NCBI GenBank assembly: GCA_963729115.1 | Contig: CAVSMR010000011.1 | Coordinates: 186,001 to 250,000 of the forward strand | Direction: 5' to 3' | Length of the DNA: 64,000 bases | Source: Actinophytocola sp963729115 | GTDB taxonomy: Bacteria; Actinomycetota; Actinomycetes; Mycobacteriales; Pseudonocardiaceae | Part shown: positions 8,530 to 18,107 of the stretch, piece by piece | Layout of the letters: each line of letters begins with the position of its first letter | How positions within the stretch are numbered: position 1 is the first letter of the stretch | The notes under the pieces: generated by a model | The model's database searches: none | What the model was told of the DNA's origin: nothing | Seen by the model: only the letters and a program-made list of their open reading frames with translations | Position numbers and translations under genes: made by a program

Positions 8530-9375
8530 TCAGAGGCGGCAGGAGCGGATGTCCGACGCCAGGATCGCCTTCGCGCCGATGGCCGCCAGCCGGTCCATCA
8601 CGAGGTTGGCGTCGTTGCGCGGCACCATCGCCCGCACCGCCACCCACTCCGGCTCCGCGAGCGGCGCCACCGTGGGCGACTCCAGGCCCGGGGTCACCGT
8701 CATGGCCTCGTCGAGCAGGGACTTCGGGCAGTCGTAGTCCAGCATCATGTACTGCTGCGCGAAGACCACGCCCTGCAGCCGCCCGGCGAGCTGGTCCTTC
8801 GCCGCCGAGCCGTCCGCCACCGACCCCTGCAGCAGGACCGCCTGGGACTCGCAGATCGGGTCGCCGAACGCGACGAGGTTGTGCTGGCGCAGCGTCCGCC
8901 CCGAGCCGACGACGTCCGCGACCGCGTCCGCCACGCCCAGCTGCACGGAGATCTCGACCGCCCCGTCGAGCCGGATGACCTCCGCCGAGATGCCGCGCGC
9001 CCGCAGGTTCTCGCGCACCAGGCGCGGGTAGGACGTCGCGAGCCGCTTCCCGTCCAGGTCCGGCATCTCCCAGGTCCGGCCCGCGGGCGCGGCGTAGCGG
9101 AACGTCGAGGAGCCGAAGCCCAGCGCGAGCCGCTCGGTCACCGCGGCGCCCGAGTCGAGCGAGAGGTCCCGGCCGGTGATCCCCAGGTCGAGCTCGCCCG
9201 AGCCGACGTAGATGGGGATGTCCTTGGGGCGCAGGAAGAAGAACTCCACGTCATTCGTGGGGTCCAGCACGGTCAGGTCCCGCGACTCGTGCCGGCCGCG
9301 GTAGCCCGCCTCGGCGAGCATCTCGGCGGCCGGTCCGGCCAGCGCGCCCTTGTTGGGCACGGCAACCCGCAGCAT
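8530..9375 (-). CDS. hisG: ATP phosphoribosyltransferase, long form with ACT-like regulatory domain
   Basis: This 281-residue enzyme catalyses the first step of histidine synthesis, joining ATP and PRPP. It begins MLRVAVPNKGALAGPAAEML, the typical HisG N-terminus, and has the PRPP-binding region around VADAVADVVGSGRTLRQ (about 150-166). The last 75 residues are the histidine-binding regulatory domain of the long HisG form (SPTVAPLAEPEWVAVRAMVP). Length matches M. tuberculosis HisG. It lies 20 bases downstream of hisE and is presumably transcribed with it. Confidence 0.96.
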   Translation of the reverse strand: MLRVAVPNKGALAGPAAEMLAEAGYRGRHESRDLTVLDPTNDVEFFFLRPKDIPIYVGSGELDLGITGRDLSLDSGAAVTERLALGFGSSTFRYAAPAGRTWEMPDLDGKRLATSYPRLVRENLRARGISAEVIRLDGAVEISVQLGVADAVADVVGSGRTLRQHNLVAFGDPICESQAVLLQGSVADGSAAKDQLAGRLQGVVFAQQYMMLDYDCPKSLLDEAMTVTPGLESPTVAPLAEPEWVAVRAMVPRNDANLVMDRLAAIGAKAILASDIRSCRL

Positions 9376-9395
9376 GTTCTCTCCCGGAAGATCGC

Positions 9396-9677
9396 TCAGA
9401 GGTGGCGGTACACGTCATCGAGGGTGAGGCCGCGGCCCAGCATCAGCACCTGCACGCGGTACAGCAGCTGGGACACCTCCTCGGCCAGGCGGTCGTCGGA
9501 CTCGTGCTCGGCGGCGATCCACACCTCGCCGGCCTCCTCGAGCACCTTCTTCCCTTGCGCGTGCACCCCCGCGTCGAGCGCGGCGACGGTGCCGGAGCCC
9601 TCGGGCCGCTGCTCGGCCCGGTCGCGGAGTTCGCCGAACAGCTCGTCGAAGGTCTTCACGAACAACGATCCTGCCAT
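9396..9677 (-). CDS. hisE: Phosphoribosyl-ATP pyrophosphatase
   Basis: A roughly 93-residue enzyme that hydrolyses phosphoribosyl-ATP, the second histidine step. The all-alpha MazG-like fold is recognised from VHAQGKKVLEEAGEVWIAAE, which carries the Mg-binding KxxEExxE pattern, and the terminal LTLDDVYRHL. The chosen start gives MAGSLFVKTFDEL, which aligns with the mycobacterial form; an ATG three codons earlier and a GTG six codons later are alternatives. It precedes hisG. HAD phosphatase and metH lie upstream on the same strand and may read into it. Confidence 0.93.
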   Translation of the reverse strand: MAGSLFVKTFDELFGELRDRAEQRPEGSGTVAALDAGVHAQGKKVLEEAGEVWIAAEHESDDRLAEEVSQLLYRVQVLMLGRGLTLDDVYRHL

Positions 9678-9698
9678 CGAGCCCACCAGCGAGCGCGG

Positions 9699-10370
9699 CT
9701 AGGCCAGCAGCGCGGTCACATCGGCCACCGTGAGGCCCTCGAGCGAGTCGCGGAACACCCGCCGCTCGCCCGGCTCGACCGCCACCTCGCACGGCACGAC
9801 CAGCACCGTGCAACCGGCGCCGGCGGCCGACGCCGTGCCGGTCGGCGAGTCCTCGACCGCCACGCACGCCGCCGGATCGACACCCAGCCGGCGGGCCGCG
9901 CGCAGGTACGGCTCCGGGTGCGGCTTGTTCAGCCCGTCCACCTCGTCGCCGCAGACGGTGGTGTCGAACAGTGACCGGCCGATGGTGTCGAGCGCGATCT
10001 CGGTCAGGTTCCGCTCGGTCGAGGTCACCAGCGCCATGGGGAAACCGGCCGCGCGAACCGTCGCGAGCGTGGCACGCGCGCCGGGGCGCCACGGCAGCGA
10101 GCCGCCGAACACCTCGGCCATCCGCCGGTCGATCCACGCCGCGCCGTCGGCGAGCTGCTCCGGGCTCGGCGCGTCGATGCCGACCTCGGCGTAGAGCAGG
10201 TCCAGCGTCCGCTTCACGTTCGTGCCGACCATCGCCTGGCGGGTGGACAGCGACAGCTCACCACCCAGCTTCTCGGCCAGCTCGTAGAGCGGGATGTCCC
10301 ACAGCTTCTCGGAGTCCAGCAACGTGCCGTCGAGGTCCCAGAGGACGGCGGCGGGGATGGCAGGTGTCAT
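9699..10370 (-). CDS. HAD-superfamily phosphatase (beta-phosphoglucomutase/GPH-like)
   Basis: A 223-residue soluble hydrolase. Motif I is DLDGTLLDSE (about 11-20), with the nucleophile and acid Asp; motif II is ALVTST; the lysine/acid motifs are KPHPEPY and VEDSPTG. The cap inserted after motif I is helical, as in beta-phosphoglucomutase-like enzymes. The substrate cannot be assigned. The ATG overlaps the metH stop in an ATGA, indicating translational coupling to methionine synthase. That arrangement is often seen in actinobacteria and may mean a repair or housekeeping role. Confidence 0.9.
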   Translation of the reverse strand: MTPAIPAAVLWDLDGTLLDSEKLWDIPLYELAEKLGGELSLSTRQAMVGTNVKRTLDLLYAEVGIDAPSPEQLADGAAWIDRRMAEVFGGSLPWRPGARATLATVRAAGFPMALVTSTERNLTEIALDTIGRSLFDTTVCGDEVDGLNKPHPEPYLRAARRLGVDPAACVAVEDSPTGTASAAGAGCTVLVVPCEVAVEPGERRVFRDSLEGLTVADVTALLA

Positions 10371-13300
10371 GTGTTGAAGTACTTGGCTTCCGGGTGGTGC
10401 AGGACGATCGCGTCGGTCGACTGCTCGGGATGCAGCTGGAACTCCTCGGACAGCTTCACGCCGATCGGCTCCGGGTCGAGCAGCGCGACGATCTTCTCCC
10501 GGTCCTCGAGGTTCGGGCAGGCACCGTAGCCGAGCGAGAAGCGCGCCCCGCGGTAGCCGAGCGTGAAGTACTCCTCGACGTCCCCGGGGTCCTCGGCCGC
10601 CACCGCCTGGCCGGAGGCGAACGTCAGCTCCTCGCGGACGCGGCGGTGCCAGCACTCGGCGAGCGCCTCGGTCAGCTGCACGCCCAGCCCGTGCACCTCG
10701 AGGTAGTCGCGGTAGGCGTCCTGCGCGAACAGGTCCTGCGCGTACTCGGCGATCGGCTGGCCCATGGTCACCAGCGTGAAGGCGACGACGTCGACCTCGC
10801 CGGCGTCGACGGCGAGGTCGCGCGGCCGGAAGAAGTCGGCCAGGCACAGCCGACGGTCCTTGCGCTGCCGGGGGAAGGTGAACCTGGTCCGCTCCGCGGC
10901 ATCCGGCGACGGCGACTCGAGCACGACGAGGTCGTCGCCCTCGGCCACGCACGGGAAGTAGCCGTACACGACGCCGGCGTGCTGCAGGATGCCGGCCGTC
11001 GTCAGCCGGTCGAGCCAGTACCGCAGCCGCGGCCGGCCGTCGGACTCCACGAGCTCCTCATAGGACGGGCCGGTCCCGCCCCGCACGCCGCGCAGTCCCC
11101 ACTGGCCCATGAACGTCGCGCGCTCGTCCAACATGGACGAATACGCCGCGAGCGGCACGCCCTTGACGACCTGCCGGCCCCAGAAGGGCGGGCTGGGCAG
11201 CGGCACGTCGGTGGCCACTTCGGACCGCGCGGCCACCGGCTGGGCGGGCTCCGCGGCCGCCCGCCGCGCGGCGATCCGCAGCGAGCGCTGCCGGCGGGCC
11301 TTCCGCTCCTCGACCTTCGCCCGCAGCTGCTCGTCGAGCACGACCGGCCCGCCCCGCTTGGCGGCCATGATCGCGTCCATCAGCCGCAGGCCCTCGAACG
11401 CGTCACGCGCGTAGCGGACGTCCCCGGCGTACCTGTCGGCGAGGTCGTTCTCCACATAGGACCGGGTGAGCGCGGCACCGCCGAGCAGCACCGGCCAGCG
11501 GGCGGCCACCCCGCGCGAGCTCATCTCCTCCAGGTTCTCCTTCATGATCACCGTGGACTTCACGAGGAGGCCGGACATGCCGATCACGTCCGCGCGGTGC
11601 TCGCTGGCCGCGTCGAGGATCGTGGTGATCGGCTGCTTGATGCCGAGGTTGACCACGTCGTAGCCGTTGTTGGACAGGATGATGTCGACGAGGTTCTTGC
11701 CGATGTCGTGCACGTCGCCCTTGACCGTGGCGAGCACGATGCGGCCCTTGCCGTCGTCGTCGGTCTTCTCCATGTGCGGCTCGAGGTAGGCCACCGCCAG
11801 CTTCATCACCTCGGCCGACTGCAGCACGAACGGCAGCTGCATCTGCCCGGACCCGAACAGCTCGCCGACCGTCTTCATGCCGGACAGCAGCGTGTCGTTG
11901 ATGATCTCCAGCGCCGGCCGCTGCGTCAGCGCCGCGGCCAGGTCGTCGTCGAGGCCCTTGCGCTCGCCGTCCACGATGCGCCGCTCCAGCCGTTCGAACA
12001 GCGGCAGCCCGGCCAGCTCGGCCGCCCGCGACTCGCGCGCCGAGGTCACCGTCGCGCCCTCGAACAGCTCCATCAGCTTCTGCAGCGGGTCGTAGCCCGG
12101 CCGGCGCCGGTCGTAGACCAGGTCGAGCGCGACCGCGCGGTGCTCGTCCGGGATCCGGGCCATCGGCACGATCTTCGACGCGTGCACGATCGCCGTGTCG
12201 AGGCCGGCCTGCACGCACTCGTGCAGGAACACCGAGTTCAGCACCTGCCGCGCGGCCGGGTTGAGTCCGAAGGAGACGTTCGAGACGCCGAGCGTGGTCT
12301 GCACGTCCGGGTAGCGCCGCTTGAGCTCGCGGATCGCCTCGATCGTCTCGAGCGCGTCGCGGCGGGTCTCCTCCTGCCCGGTGGAGATCGGGAAGGTCAG
12401 CGTGTCGACGATGATGTCGGCCACCCGCATGCCCCAGCCGGCGACGAGGTCGTCGATCGTCCGGCTCGCGACCCGCACCTTCCAGTCGGCGGTGCGTGCC
12501 TGGCCTTCCTCGTCGATGCACATGACGACGACGGCCGCGCCGTGCTCGCGCACCAGCTCCATCGTGCGCTGGAACCGCGAGCCCGGGCCGTCGCCGTCCT
12601 CGTAGTTCACCGAGTTCACCGCGCACCGGCCGCCGAGCCGCTCCAGCCCGGCGCGCAGCACGTCCGGCTCAGTGGAGTCCAGCATGATCGGTAGCGTCGA
12701 GGCCGTGGCGAACCGGCCGGCGAGCTCGGCCATGTCGGCCGCGCCGTCGCGGCCCACGTAGTCGACGCACAGGTCGAGCACGTGCGCGCCGTCGCGGGTC
12801 TGCGCCCGGGCGATCTCCACGCAGTCGTCGAAGTGGCCGGCGAGCATGGCCTCGCGGAACGCCTTCGAGCCGTTGGCGTTGGTCCGCTCGCCGATCATCA
12901 GCACGCTCGCGTCCTGCGCGAACGGCACCGCCTGGTACAGCGACGACACGCCCGGTTCGGTACGCGGCCGCCGGTGCGCCGGGGTCAGGTCGCCCACGGC
13001 CTCGACGACCCGGCGGATGTGCTCGCCGGTGGTCCCGCAACAGCCGCCGACCAGGCGGGTGCCGAACTCGCGGACGAACCCGGCGAGCGCGGCCGCCAGC
13101 TCGTCGGGCGAGAGCGGGTAGACCGCGCCGTCCGGGCCGAGCTCGGGCAGGCCCGCGTTGGGCATGACCGACACCGGTACGCGCGCGTGCTTGGCCAGGT
13201 AGCGCAGGTGCTCGCTCATCTCGGCCGGGCCGGTGGCGCAGTTGAGGCCGATGAGGTCGACGCCGAGCGGTTCGAGCGTGGCCAGCGCGGCGCCGATCTC

Positions 13301-13918
13301 CGTGCCGAGCAGCATCGTGCCGGTCGTCTCCACGGTGACCTGCGCGATGATCGGCACCCGCCGGCCCTCGGCGGCCATCGCGCGCCGGGCGCCGAGGATG
13401 GCCGACTTGGCCTGCAGCACGTCCTGGCAGGTCTCGACGATCACGGCGTCCACGCCGCCGGTGAGCAGCCCGCGGACCTGCTCCTGGTAGGCGTCGCGCA
13501 GCACGGCGAACTCGACGTGACCGAGCGTGGGCAGCTTCGTGCCGGGCCCCACCGCGCCGAGCACGAAGCGCGGCCGGTCCGGCTGGCTGAACTCGTCGGC
13601 GGCCTCGCGGGCCAGCCGGGCACCCGCCTGCGCCAGCTCGAAGATCCGCTCGGGGATGTCGTACTCGGCGAGGTTCGCGAAGTTTGCCCCGAACGTGTTC
13701 GTCTCGACGGCATCCGCACCGGCCTCGAGGTACCCCCGGTGCACCGCGCGCACGACGTCCGGGCGGGTCACGTTGAGGATCTCGTTGCATCCCTCCAGGC
13801 CGGCGAAGTCGTCCAGCGTGAGGTCGGCTCCCTGCAGCATGGTGCCCATCGCACCGTCGGCGACGAGCACCCGGTCGGACATGGCCTGGAGCAGTCCGAA
13901 GGCGGCGTCGGATGGCAT
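10367..13918 (-). CDS. metH: Cobalamin-dependent methionine synthase
   Basis: This 1183-residue cytoplasmic enzyme transfers a methyl group from 5-methyl-THF to homocysteine via methylcobalamin. The N-terminal homocysteine barrel has its zinc cysteines in GLNCATG and GGCCGTT. The pterin-binding barrel starts near VLMIGERTNANG. The B12 cap and Rossmann domain carry DVHDIGKN, whose His is the cobalt ligand, and a C-terminal activation domain contains ARFSLGYGACPNLEDR. Full length for the family. The ATG at 13918 lies 52 bases from the divergent PAC2 gene. I saw no cobalamin riboswitch in that short gap. Confidence 0.97.
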   Translation of the reverse strand: MPSDAAFGLLQAMSDRVLVADGAMGTMLQGADLTLDDFAGLEGCNEILNVTRPDVVRAVHRGYLEAGADAVETNTFGANFANLAEYDIPERIFELAQAGARLAREAADEFSQPDRPRFVLGAVGPGTKLPTLGHVEFAVLRDAYQEQVRGLLTGGVDAVIVETCQDVLQAKSAILGARRAMAAEGRRVPIIAQVTVETTGTMLLGTEIGAALATLEPLGVDLIGLNCATGPAEMSEHLRYLAKHARVPVSVMPNAGLPELGPDGAVYPLSPDELAAALAGFVREFGTRLVGGCCGTTGEHIRRVVEAVGDLTPAHRRPRTEPGVSSLYQAVPFAQDASVLMIGERTNANGSKAFREAMLAGHFDDCVEIARAQTRDGAHVLDLCVDYVGRDGAADMAELAGRFATASTLPIMLDSTEPDVLRAGLERLGGRCAVNSVNYEDGDGPGSRFQRTMELVREHGAAVVVMCIDEEGQARTADWKVRVASRTIDDLVAGWGMRVADIIVDTLTFPISTGQEETRRDALETIEAIRELKRRYPDVQTTLGVSNVSFGLNPAARQVLNSVFLHECVQAGLDTAIVHASKIVPMARIPDEHRAVALDLVYDRRRPGYDPLQKLMELFEGATVTSARESRAAELAGLPLFERLERRIVDGERKGLDDDLAAALTQRPALEIINDTLLSGMKTVGELFGSGQMQLPFVLQSAEVMKLAVAYLEPHMEKTDDDGKGRIVLATVKGDVHDIGKNLVDIILSNNGYDVVNLGIKQPITTILDAASEHRADVIGMSGLLVKSTVIMKENLEEMSSRGVAARWPVLLGGAALTRSYVENDLADRYAGDVRYARDAFEGLRLMDAIMAAKRGGPVVLDEQLRAKVEERKARRQRSLRIAARRAAAEPAQPVAARSEVATDVPLPSPPFWGRQVVKGVPLAAYSSMLDERATFMGQWGLRGVRGGTGPSYEELVESDGRPRLRYWLDRLTTAGILQHAGVVYGYFPCVAEGDDLVVLESPSPDAAERTRFTFPRQRKDRRLCLADFFRPRDLAVDAGEVDVVAFTLVTMGQPIAEYAQDLFAQDAYRDYLEVHGLGVQLTEALAECWHRRVREELTFASGQAVAAEDPGDVEEYFTLGYRGARFSLGYGACPNLEDREKIVALLDPEPIGVKLSEEFQLHPEQSTDAIVLHHPEAKYFNT

Positions 13919-13970
13919 GCGACCAAGCCTACGGTCCCGCGCCACCCGGCACGGGTCGTAGGCTTGCCCG

Positions 13971-14900
13971 GTGACCGATCCGGACCAGGAGCCGACCAAC
14001 CAGCCGCCAGCCGACGACGAGGACGTGATCGAGGACGCGACTGACGGCGAGCTCACCGAGCCCGTGATGGTCGCCGCCTTCGAGGGCTGGAACGACGCCG
14101 GGGACGCGGCGAGCGCCGCCATCGAGCACCTCCAGCTCACGTGGGAGGCGACCGAACTGGCCGAGATCGACCCGGACGACTACTACGACTTCCAGGTGAC
14201 CCGCCCGACCGTCCGCCTCGTGGACGGGGTGACGCGGCGGGTCGAGTGGCCGACCACGCGCCTGTCTGTGTGCCGCCCGCCCGGCGCGAACCGCGACGTG
14301 GTGCTGATGCACGGCATCGAGCCGAACATGCGGTGGCGCAAGTTCTGCGACGAGCTGATCGAGCACATCGAGCGGCTCGGCGTGACCACGGTCGTGACGC
14401 TCGGCGCCCTGCTCGCCGACACGCCGCACACCCGGCCGGTCCCGGTGACGGGCACCGCCTACGACGCCGCCTCGGCGGCTCGCTTCGGCCTCGAGCGCTC
14501 CCGGTACGAGGGTCCGACGGGCATCGTCGGCGTGCTGCAGGACGCCTGCGTGCAGGCCGGCGTGCCGGCGATCTCGATCTGGGCCGCCGTGCCGCACTAC
14601 GTCTCCCAGCCGCCGTCGCCGAAGGCCTCGCTCGCGCTGCTGCACCGGCTCGAGGAGGTCCTCGACATGGAGGTGCCGCTCGGCCAGCTGCCCGACCAGG
14701 CCGACGAGTGGCAGCAGACGGTCAGCGAGATGGCCGAGGAGGACGAGGACGTGCGCAACTACGTGCGCGCGCTGGAGGAGCGGGGCGACGCGGAGACCGC
14801 GCTGAACGAGACCAGCGGCGACGCGATCGCCGCCGAGTTCGAGCGGTACCTGCGGCGGCGCCGGCCGGGGCCGGGCCGCGGGTCCGCCGGACCTTCCTGA
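13971..14900 (+). CDS. PAC2 family protein (proteasome assembly chaperone-like)
   Basis: A 309-residue soluble protein of the PAC2 family, homologous to M. tuberculosis Rv2125, which also lies next to metH. After an acidic tail of about 35 residues comes the core (VMVAAFEGWNDAGDAASAAI), then TVVTLGALLADTPHTRPVPVTG and a stretch ending SIWAAVPHYVSQPPSPKA, all typical of the family. The C-terminal third is an acidic helical region. Bacterial PAC2 proteins have no firmly assigned role; linkage to a proteasome region is suggestive only. Translation starts at a GTG. Confidence 0.9.
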   Translation: MTDPDQEPTNQPPADDEDVIEDATDGELTEPVMVAAFEGWNDAGDAASAAIEHLQLTWEATELAEIDPDDYYDFQVTRPTVRLVDGVTRRVEWPTTRLSVCRPPGANRDVVLMHGIEPNMRWRKFCDELIEHIERLGVTTVVTLGALLADTPHTRPVPVTGTAYDAASAARFGLERSRYEGPTGIVGVLQDACVQAGVPAISIWAAVPHYVSQPPSPKASLALLHRLEEVLDMEVPLGQLPDQADEWQQTVSEMAEEDEDVRNYVRALEERGDAETALNETSGDAIAAEFERYLRRRRPGPGRGSAGPS

Positions 14901-14903
14901 CCG

Positions 14904-16079
14904 TTGGGCGGCCTGGCCGGCCGGGCCGGCCGCCTGCTCTCCCGCCGTGGGCTCGCCGTCGCCGGCGTGTACTCGGGCGGGTTCCTCGGGCCGTTCGGCG
15001 GCGGGGTCACCGCGGCCATGCTGCCCGAGCTCGGCGCCGACTTCGGCGTCTCGGCGCCGGCCGCGACCGCGACGATCACCGCGTACCTGGTGCCGTTCGC
15101 GGTGCTGATGCTCTTCTCCGGCACGCTCGGCGCGCGCTGGGGGCTGCGCCGCAGCATCCTCGGCGCCTACCTCGTGTCGATCGCCGGGTCGGTGCTGTGC
15201 GCGGTGGCGGGCGTGTTCCCGCTGCTGCTGGCCGGCCGGTGCGTGCAGGGCGTGGCGAACTCGTTCACCACGCCGCTGCTGCTCGCCACGATCGCGGCGA
15301 CGACCCCGCGCGCCCGGCTCGGCCGCGCGCTCGGCTTGTTCGCGGCGCTGCAGGCGGCCGGGCAGACCTCCGCGCCGCTGCTGGGCGGGCTTGCCGCGGA
15401 GGTGAGCTGGCGGCTCGCGTTCGTCGGCGTGGCGGTCGCGGCCGCGGCGCTCGCGGTGATCGGGCTGCCGCCCTCGGCGGAGGGAACGGCGCGCGAACCG
15501 GCCCGGCTGCGGGCGGCGTGGCGACCGGAGGTGCTGCGCGCGGCGGCGGTCGCCCTGGTCGGCTGGGGGTGCCTCGGCGGCCTGACGTTCCTCGTGGCGT
15601 TCCGGACCGACGACGTGTTCGGGCTGAGCGCGGGCGCGCGCGGGCTGCTGCTGACCGCGTTCGGCGTCGTCGGCATGCTCACCGCCGGCCTGGTCGGACG
15701 GCTGATCGAGCGGACCGGCGCACGCACGGGCGCGCTCGTCGGCGGGATGGCGGGCGCGGTACCGGTGGCGTTGCTCGGCCTCGTCCCGTGGCTGCCGGCG
15801 GTGGCGGTGCTGTGGGCGCTGAGCGGCTTCTTCGCCCAGTTCCTGCAGGTCGGGCTGAACGCGCTGACGCTGACCGGGACCGGGCCGAACCCGGCGGGCG
15901 CCGTCTCGGTCGTGCAGGCGTTCCGGTTCTTCGGCGCGTCGCTCTCGCCGATCGTGTTCACGCCCGTCTACCACGCGTCGGCCGTCACCGGCTTCCTGCT
16001 CCCGGCCGCGCTCCTCGTCACGGTCACGCCACTGGCCCTGCTCACCGGCCGCCCCGACCGTCAGGCCGGCTTGTCCTGA
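14904..16079 (+). CDS. MFS transporter (12-TM type)
   Basis: A 391-residue hydrophobic protein starting at a TTG four bases after the PAC2 gene, so the pair is likely co-transcribed. Family signs are the loop 2-3 signature GTLGARWGLRRS (about 73-84) and the repeated pattern of about 12 hydrophobic segments with short loops. The second half repeats the signature weakly as VGRLIERTGARTG. Substrate is unknown; drug or metabolite export is usual for this subgroup. The last 19 bases overlap a convergent gene. Confidence 0.85.
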   Translation: MGGLAGRAGRLLSRRGLAVAGVYSGGFLGPFGGGVTAAMLPELGADFGVSAPAATATITAYLVPFAVLMLFSGTLGARWGLRRSILGAYLVSIAGSVLCAVAGVFPLLLAGRCVQGVANSFTTPLLLATIAATTPRARLGRALGLFAALQAAGQTSAPLLGGLAAEVSWRLAFVGVAVAAAALAVIGLPPSAEGTAREPARLRAAWRPEVLRAAAVALVGWGCLGGLTFLVAFRTDDVFGLSAGARGLLLTAFGVVGMLTAGLVGRLIERTGARTGALVGGMAGAVPVALLGLVPWLPAVAVLWALSGFFAQFLQVGLNALTLTGTGPNPAGAVSVVQAFRFFGASLSPIVFTPVYHASAVTGFLLPAALLVTVTPLALLTGRPDRQAGLS

Positions 16080-16813
16080 CCATCGGGTGACGTCGCGGCA
16101 GCGGCCAGCCGGCGGCTCTCCCCGACGTTCCACGGCTGCCAGATCCGGCGCCGGTCGAGGAATTCGACCAGCTCGTCCAGCGCCGTCCGCACGTCCGCGA
16201 ACCGGGCCGGGACCTCGCCACCGTCGACCAGCTCCTCGATCTCGCCGACCAGCGGTCGCAGCCAGCGGGCGAAGCGCTCGTCGGTCTCGAAGCGCTCCCG
16301 GAAGACCGGATACGAGATGCATCGCGGCGGGCCGTCGCCGGTCGGGGTGGTGTCGACGAACAGCTCGCCGATCGCCTCCTGCTCGCCGCCCAGCAGCAGG
16401 AAGGACGTTCCGTACTTCGTGCCGTAGTCGTTCAGCACGCCGCGCACCGCGCCGAGCCGCTCGACCAGCTTCTGGTTGCGCCGGCGGTTGCCCAGGTCGA
16501 GGAAACGCACCTCCTGCGACACGATGTGCACGACGCAGAGGTAGCGGCCGATCCGGTACGCGGTCTCGAAGATCGCGTAGTCGCGGAACCGGTCCGCTTC
16601 GCGGAACTTGGGGATCTGTGGCACGTTGCCCAGCCTGGCCCGCACGGAGTCGGCCGCCTTGAGCAACGTCTCGTTGTAGCGGCTGGCCCGGTGCCGCAGC
16701 TGAGCCCGCCGCCGCGAGGTGTTCCGGCGGTGCTCGAACCACGCGCCGAGCCCGACCGTGACGACTGCGCCGGCGACCGAGATCGCCGCCGCCAGCGTCG
16801 AGATCGTGTTCAT
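16061..16813 (-). CDS. Hypothetical protein with N-terminal membrane anchor
   Basis: A 250-residue protein that I do not recognise. Residues 5-26 form one hydrophobic helix (TLAAAISVAGAVVTVGLGAW), followed by a strongly basic stretch (EHRRNTSRRRAQLRHRASRY). The rest is soluble, charged and rich in Arg and Glu, with an RIGRYLCVVHIVSQEVRFLD segment and no catalytic motif I can name. It lies 19 bases after mshC on the same strand and may be read from that promoter. It overlaps the convergent MFS gene by 19 bases. Similar single-helix proteins in Streptomyces and Amycolatopsis are uncharacterised. Confidence 0.8.
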   Translation of the reverse strand: MNTISTLAAAISVAGAVVTVGLGAWFEHRRNTSRRRAQLRHRASRYNETLLKAADSVRARLGNVPQIPKFREADRFRDYAIFETAYRIGRYLCVVHIVSQEVRFLDLGNRRRNQKLVERLGAVRGVLNDYGTKYGTSFLLLGGEQEAIGELFVDTTPTGDGPPRCISYPVFRERFETDERFARWLRPLVGEIEELVDGGEVPARFADVRTALDELVEFLDRRRIWQPWNVGESRRLAAAATSPDGQDKPA

Positions 16814-16832
16814 GAGCTGGCCCCCGCCGGCG

Positions 16833-18059
16833 CTACAGCGCGACGCCCAGCAGCGCGTCGACCGCCTCGCTGACCTGGGCCGGTGCCGACCGGTCGGTGC
16901 CCGAGTCCGCCGCCCACGCGTCCACCGCGCGCAGCGCCTGCGGGGTGTCGAGGTCGTTCGCGAGATGGTCCCGCAGCCGCGCGATCACTCCGGTCGCGTC
17001 GGGGCCGGCGTCCCGCGTGACGGCCGCGCGCCAGCGGGCCAGCCGGTCCGACGCCTCGGCGAGCACGTCCGGTGTCCACGCGCGGTCGGTCCGGTAGTGG
17101 CCGGACAGCAGGCCCAGCCGCACCGCCATCATGTCCACGCCGTCGGCCCGCAGCCGCGACACGAACACGAGGTTCCCGCGTGACTTGGACATCTTCTCGC
17201 CGTCCAGGCCGATCATCCCGGCGTGCGCGTAGTGCCGGGCGAACGGGTGCTGGCCGGTCAGCGCCTCGGCGTGCGCGGCGCTGAACTCGTGGTGCGGGAA
17301 GGCCAGGTCCGAGCCGCCACCCTGCACGTCGAAGCCCATGCCGAGCCGGTTGTGCGCGATCACGCTGCACTCGACGTGCCAGCCGGGCCGCCCGGCGCCG
17401 AGCTCGGACTCCCAGCTCGGCTCACCGGGCCGCGCCATGCGCCACAGCAACGCGTCCAGCGGGTGCCGCTTGCCCGCCCGGTCCGGGTCCCCGCCGCGCT
17501 CGGCGAAGTACTTCACCATGGTCTCTTCGTCGTAGTTCGACACCGAGCCGAAGTGCCCGGACGCGTTGCGGTCGAAGTAGACGTCCGGGTACTCCGCGTC
17601 GTCGGCCCGGTAGGCCGACCCGCCGGCGAGGAGCTTCGCGACCGCGTCGACGATCTCCGGGATCGACTCGACCGCGCCTAAGTAGTGCTTCGGCGGCAGC
17701 ACCCGCAGGGCCGCCATGTCCTCACGGAACAGCGCCGTCTCCCGCATACCCAGCACGACCCAGTCGTCCTGGTCGCGCTCCGCCCGCTCCAGCAACGGGT
17801 CGTCGACGTCGGTCACGTTCTGCACGTAGTGCACCTCGTGCCCGTTGTCCAGCCACTGCCGGTACACCAGGTCGAACGCGAGGTAGGTCGCGGCGTGCCC
17901 GAGGTGCGTGGCGTCGTACGGGGTGATCCCGCAGACGTACATCCGCGCGGTGTCGCCGGGCGCGGTCGGGCGGACCTCCCCGGCCGCCGTGTCGTACAGC
18001 CGCAGCGGTCGGGGCGTGCCGGGGACGTCCGGCACCGGTTGAGATGGCCAGCTCTGCAT
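16833..18059 (-). CDS. mshC: Cysteine:1D-myo-inosityl 2-amino-2-deoxy-alpha-D-glucopyranoside ligase
   Basis: A 408-residue ATP-dependent ligase that joins cysteine to GlcN-Ins in mycothiol synthesis. It is a paralogue of cysteinyl-tRNA synthetase, with the HIGH-type site THLGHAATY and KMSKS in GEKMSKSRGN. The zinc ligands of the cysteine pocket are recognisable around MYVCGITPYD, GWHVECS and PHHEF. It is shorter than CysS and lacks the full anticodon-binding domain, which separates it from the tRNA enzyme. It is a marker for mycothiol-using actinobacteria. M. tuberculosis has mshC at the same place relative to metH and the PAC2 gene. Confidence 0.96.
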   Translation of the reverse strand: MQSWPSQPVPDVPGTPRPLRLYDTAAGEVRPTAPGDTARMYVCGITPYDATHLGHAATYLAFDLVYRQWLDNGHEVHYVQNVTDVDDPLLERAERDQDDWVVLGMRETALFREDMAALRVLPPKHYLGAVESIPEIVDAVAKLLAGGSAYRADDAEYPDVYFDRNASGHFGSVSNYDEETMVKYFAERGGDPDRAGKRHPLDALLWRMARPGEPSWESELGAGRPGWHVECSVIAHNRLGMGFDVQGGGSDLAFPHHEFSAAHAEALTGQHPFARHYAHAGMIGLDGEKMSKSRGNLVFVSRLRADGVDMMAVRLGLLSGHYRTDRAWTPDVLAEASDRLARWRAAVTRDAGPDATGVIARLRDHLANDLDTPQALRAVDAWAADSGTDRSAPAQVSEAVDALLGVAL

Positions 18060-18107
18060 GCGTTCGACACTAGCGGCCGCAGATCCGCCGGGTCGGTGTC
18101 GGCCCGG

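Noticed and set aside
9971..12694. Long open frame antisense to metH
   Set aside because: It has Arg/Pro/Gly-rich, non-conserved composition and mirrors metH codons, a common effect of high GC content.
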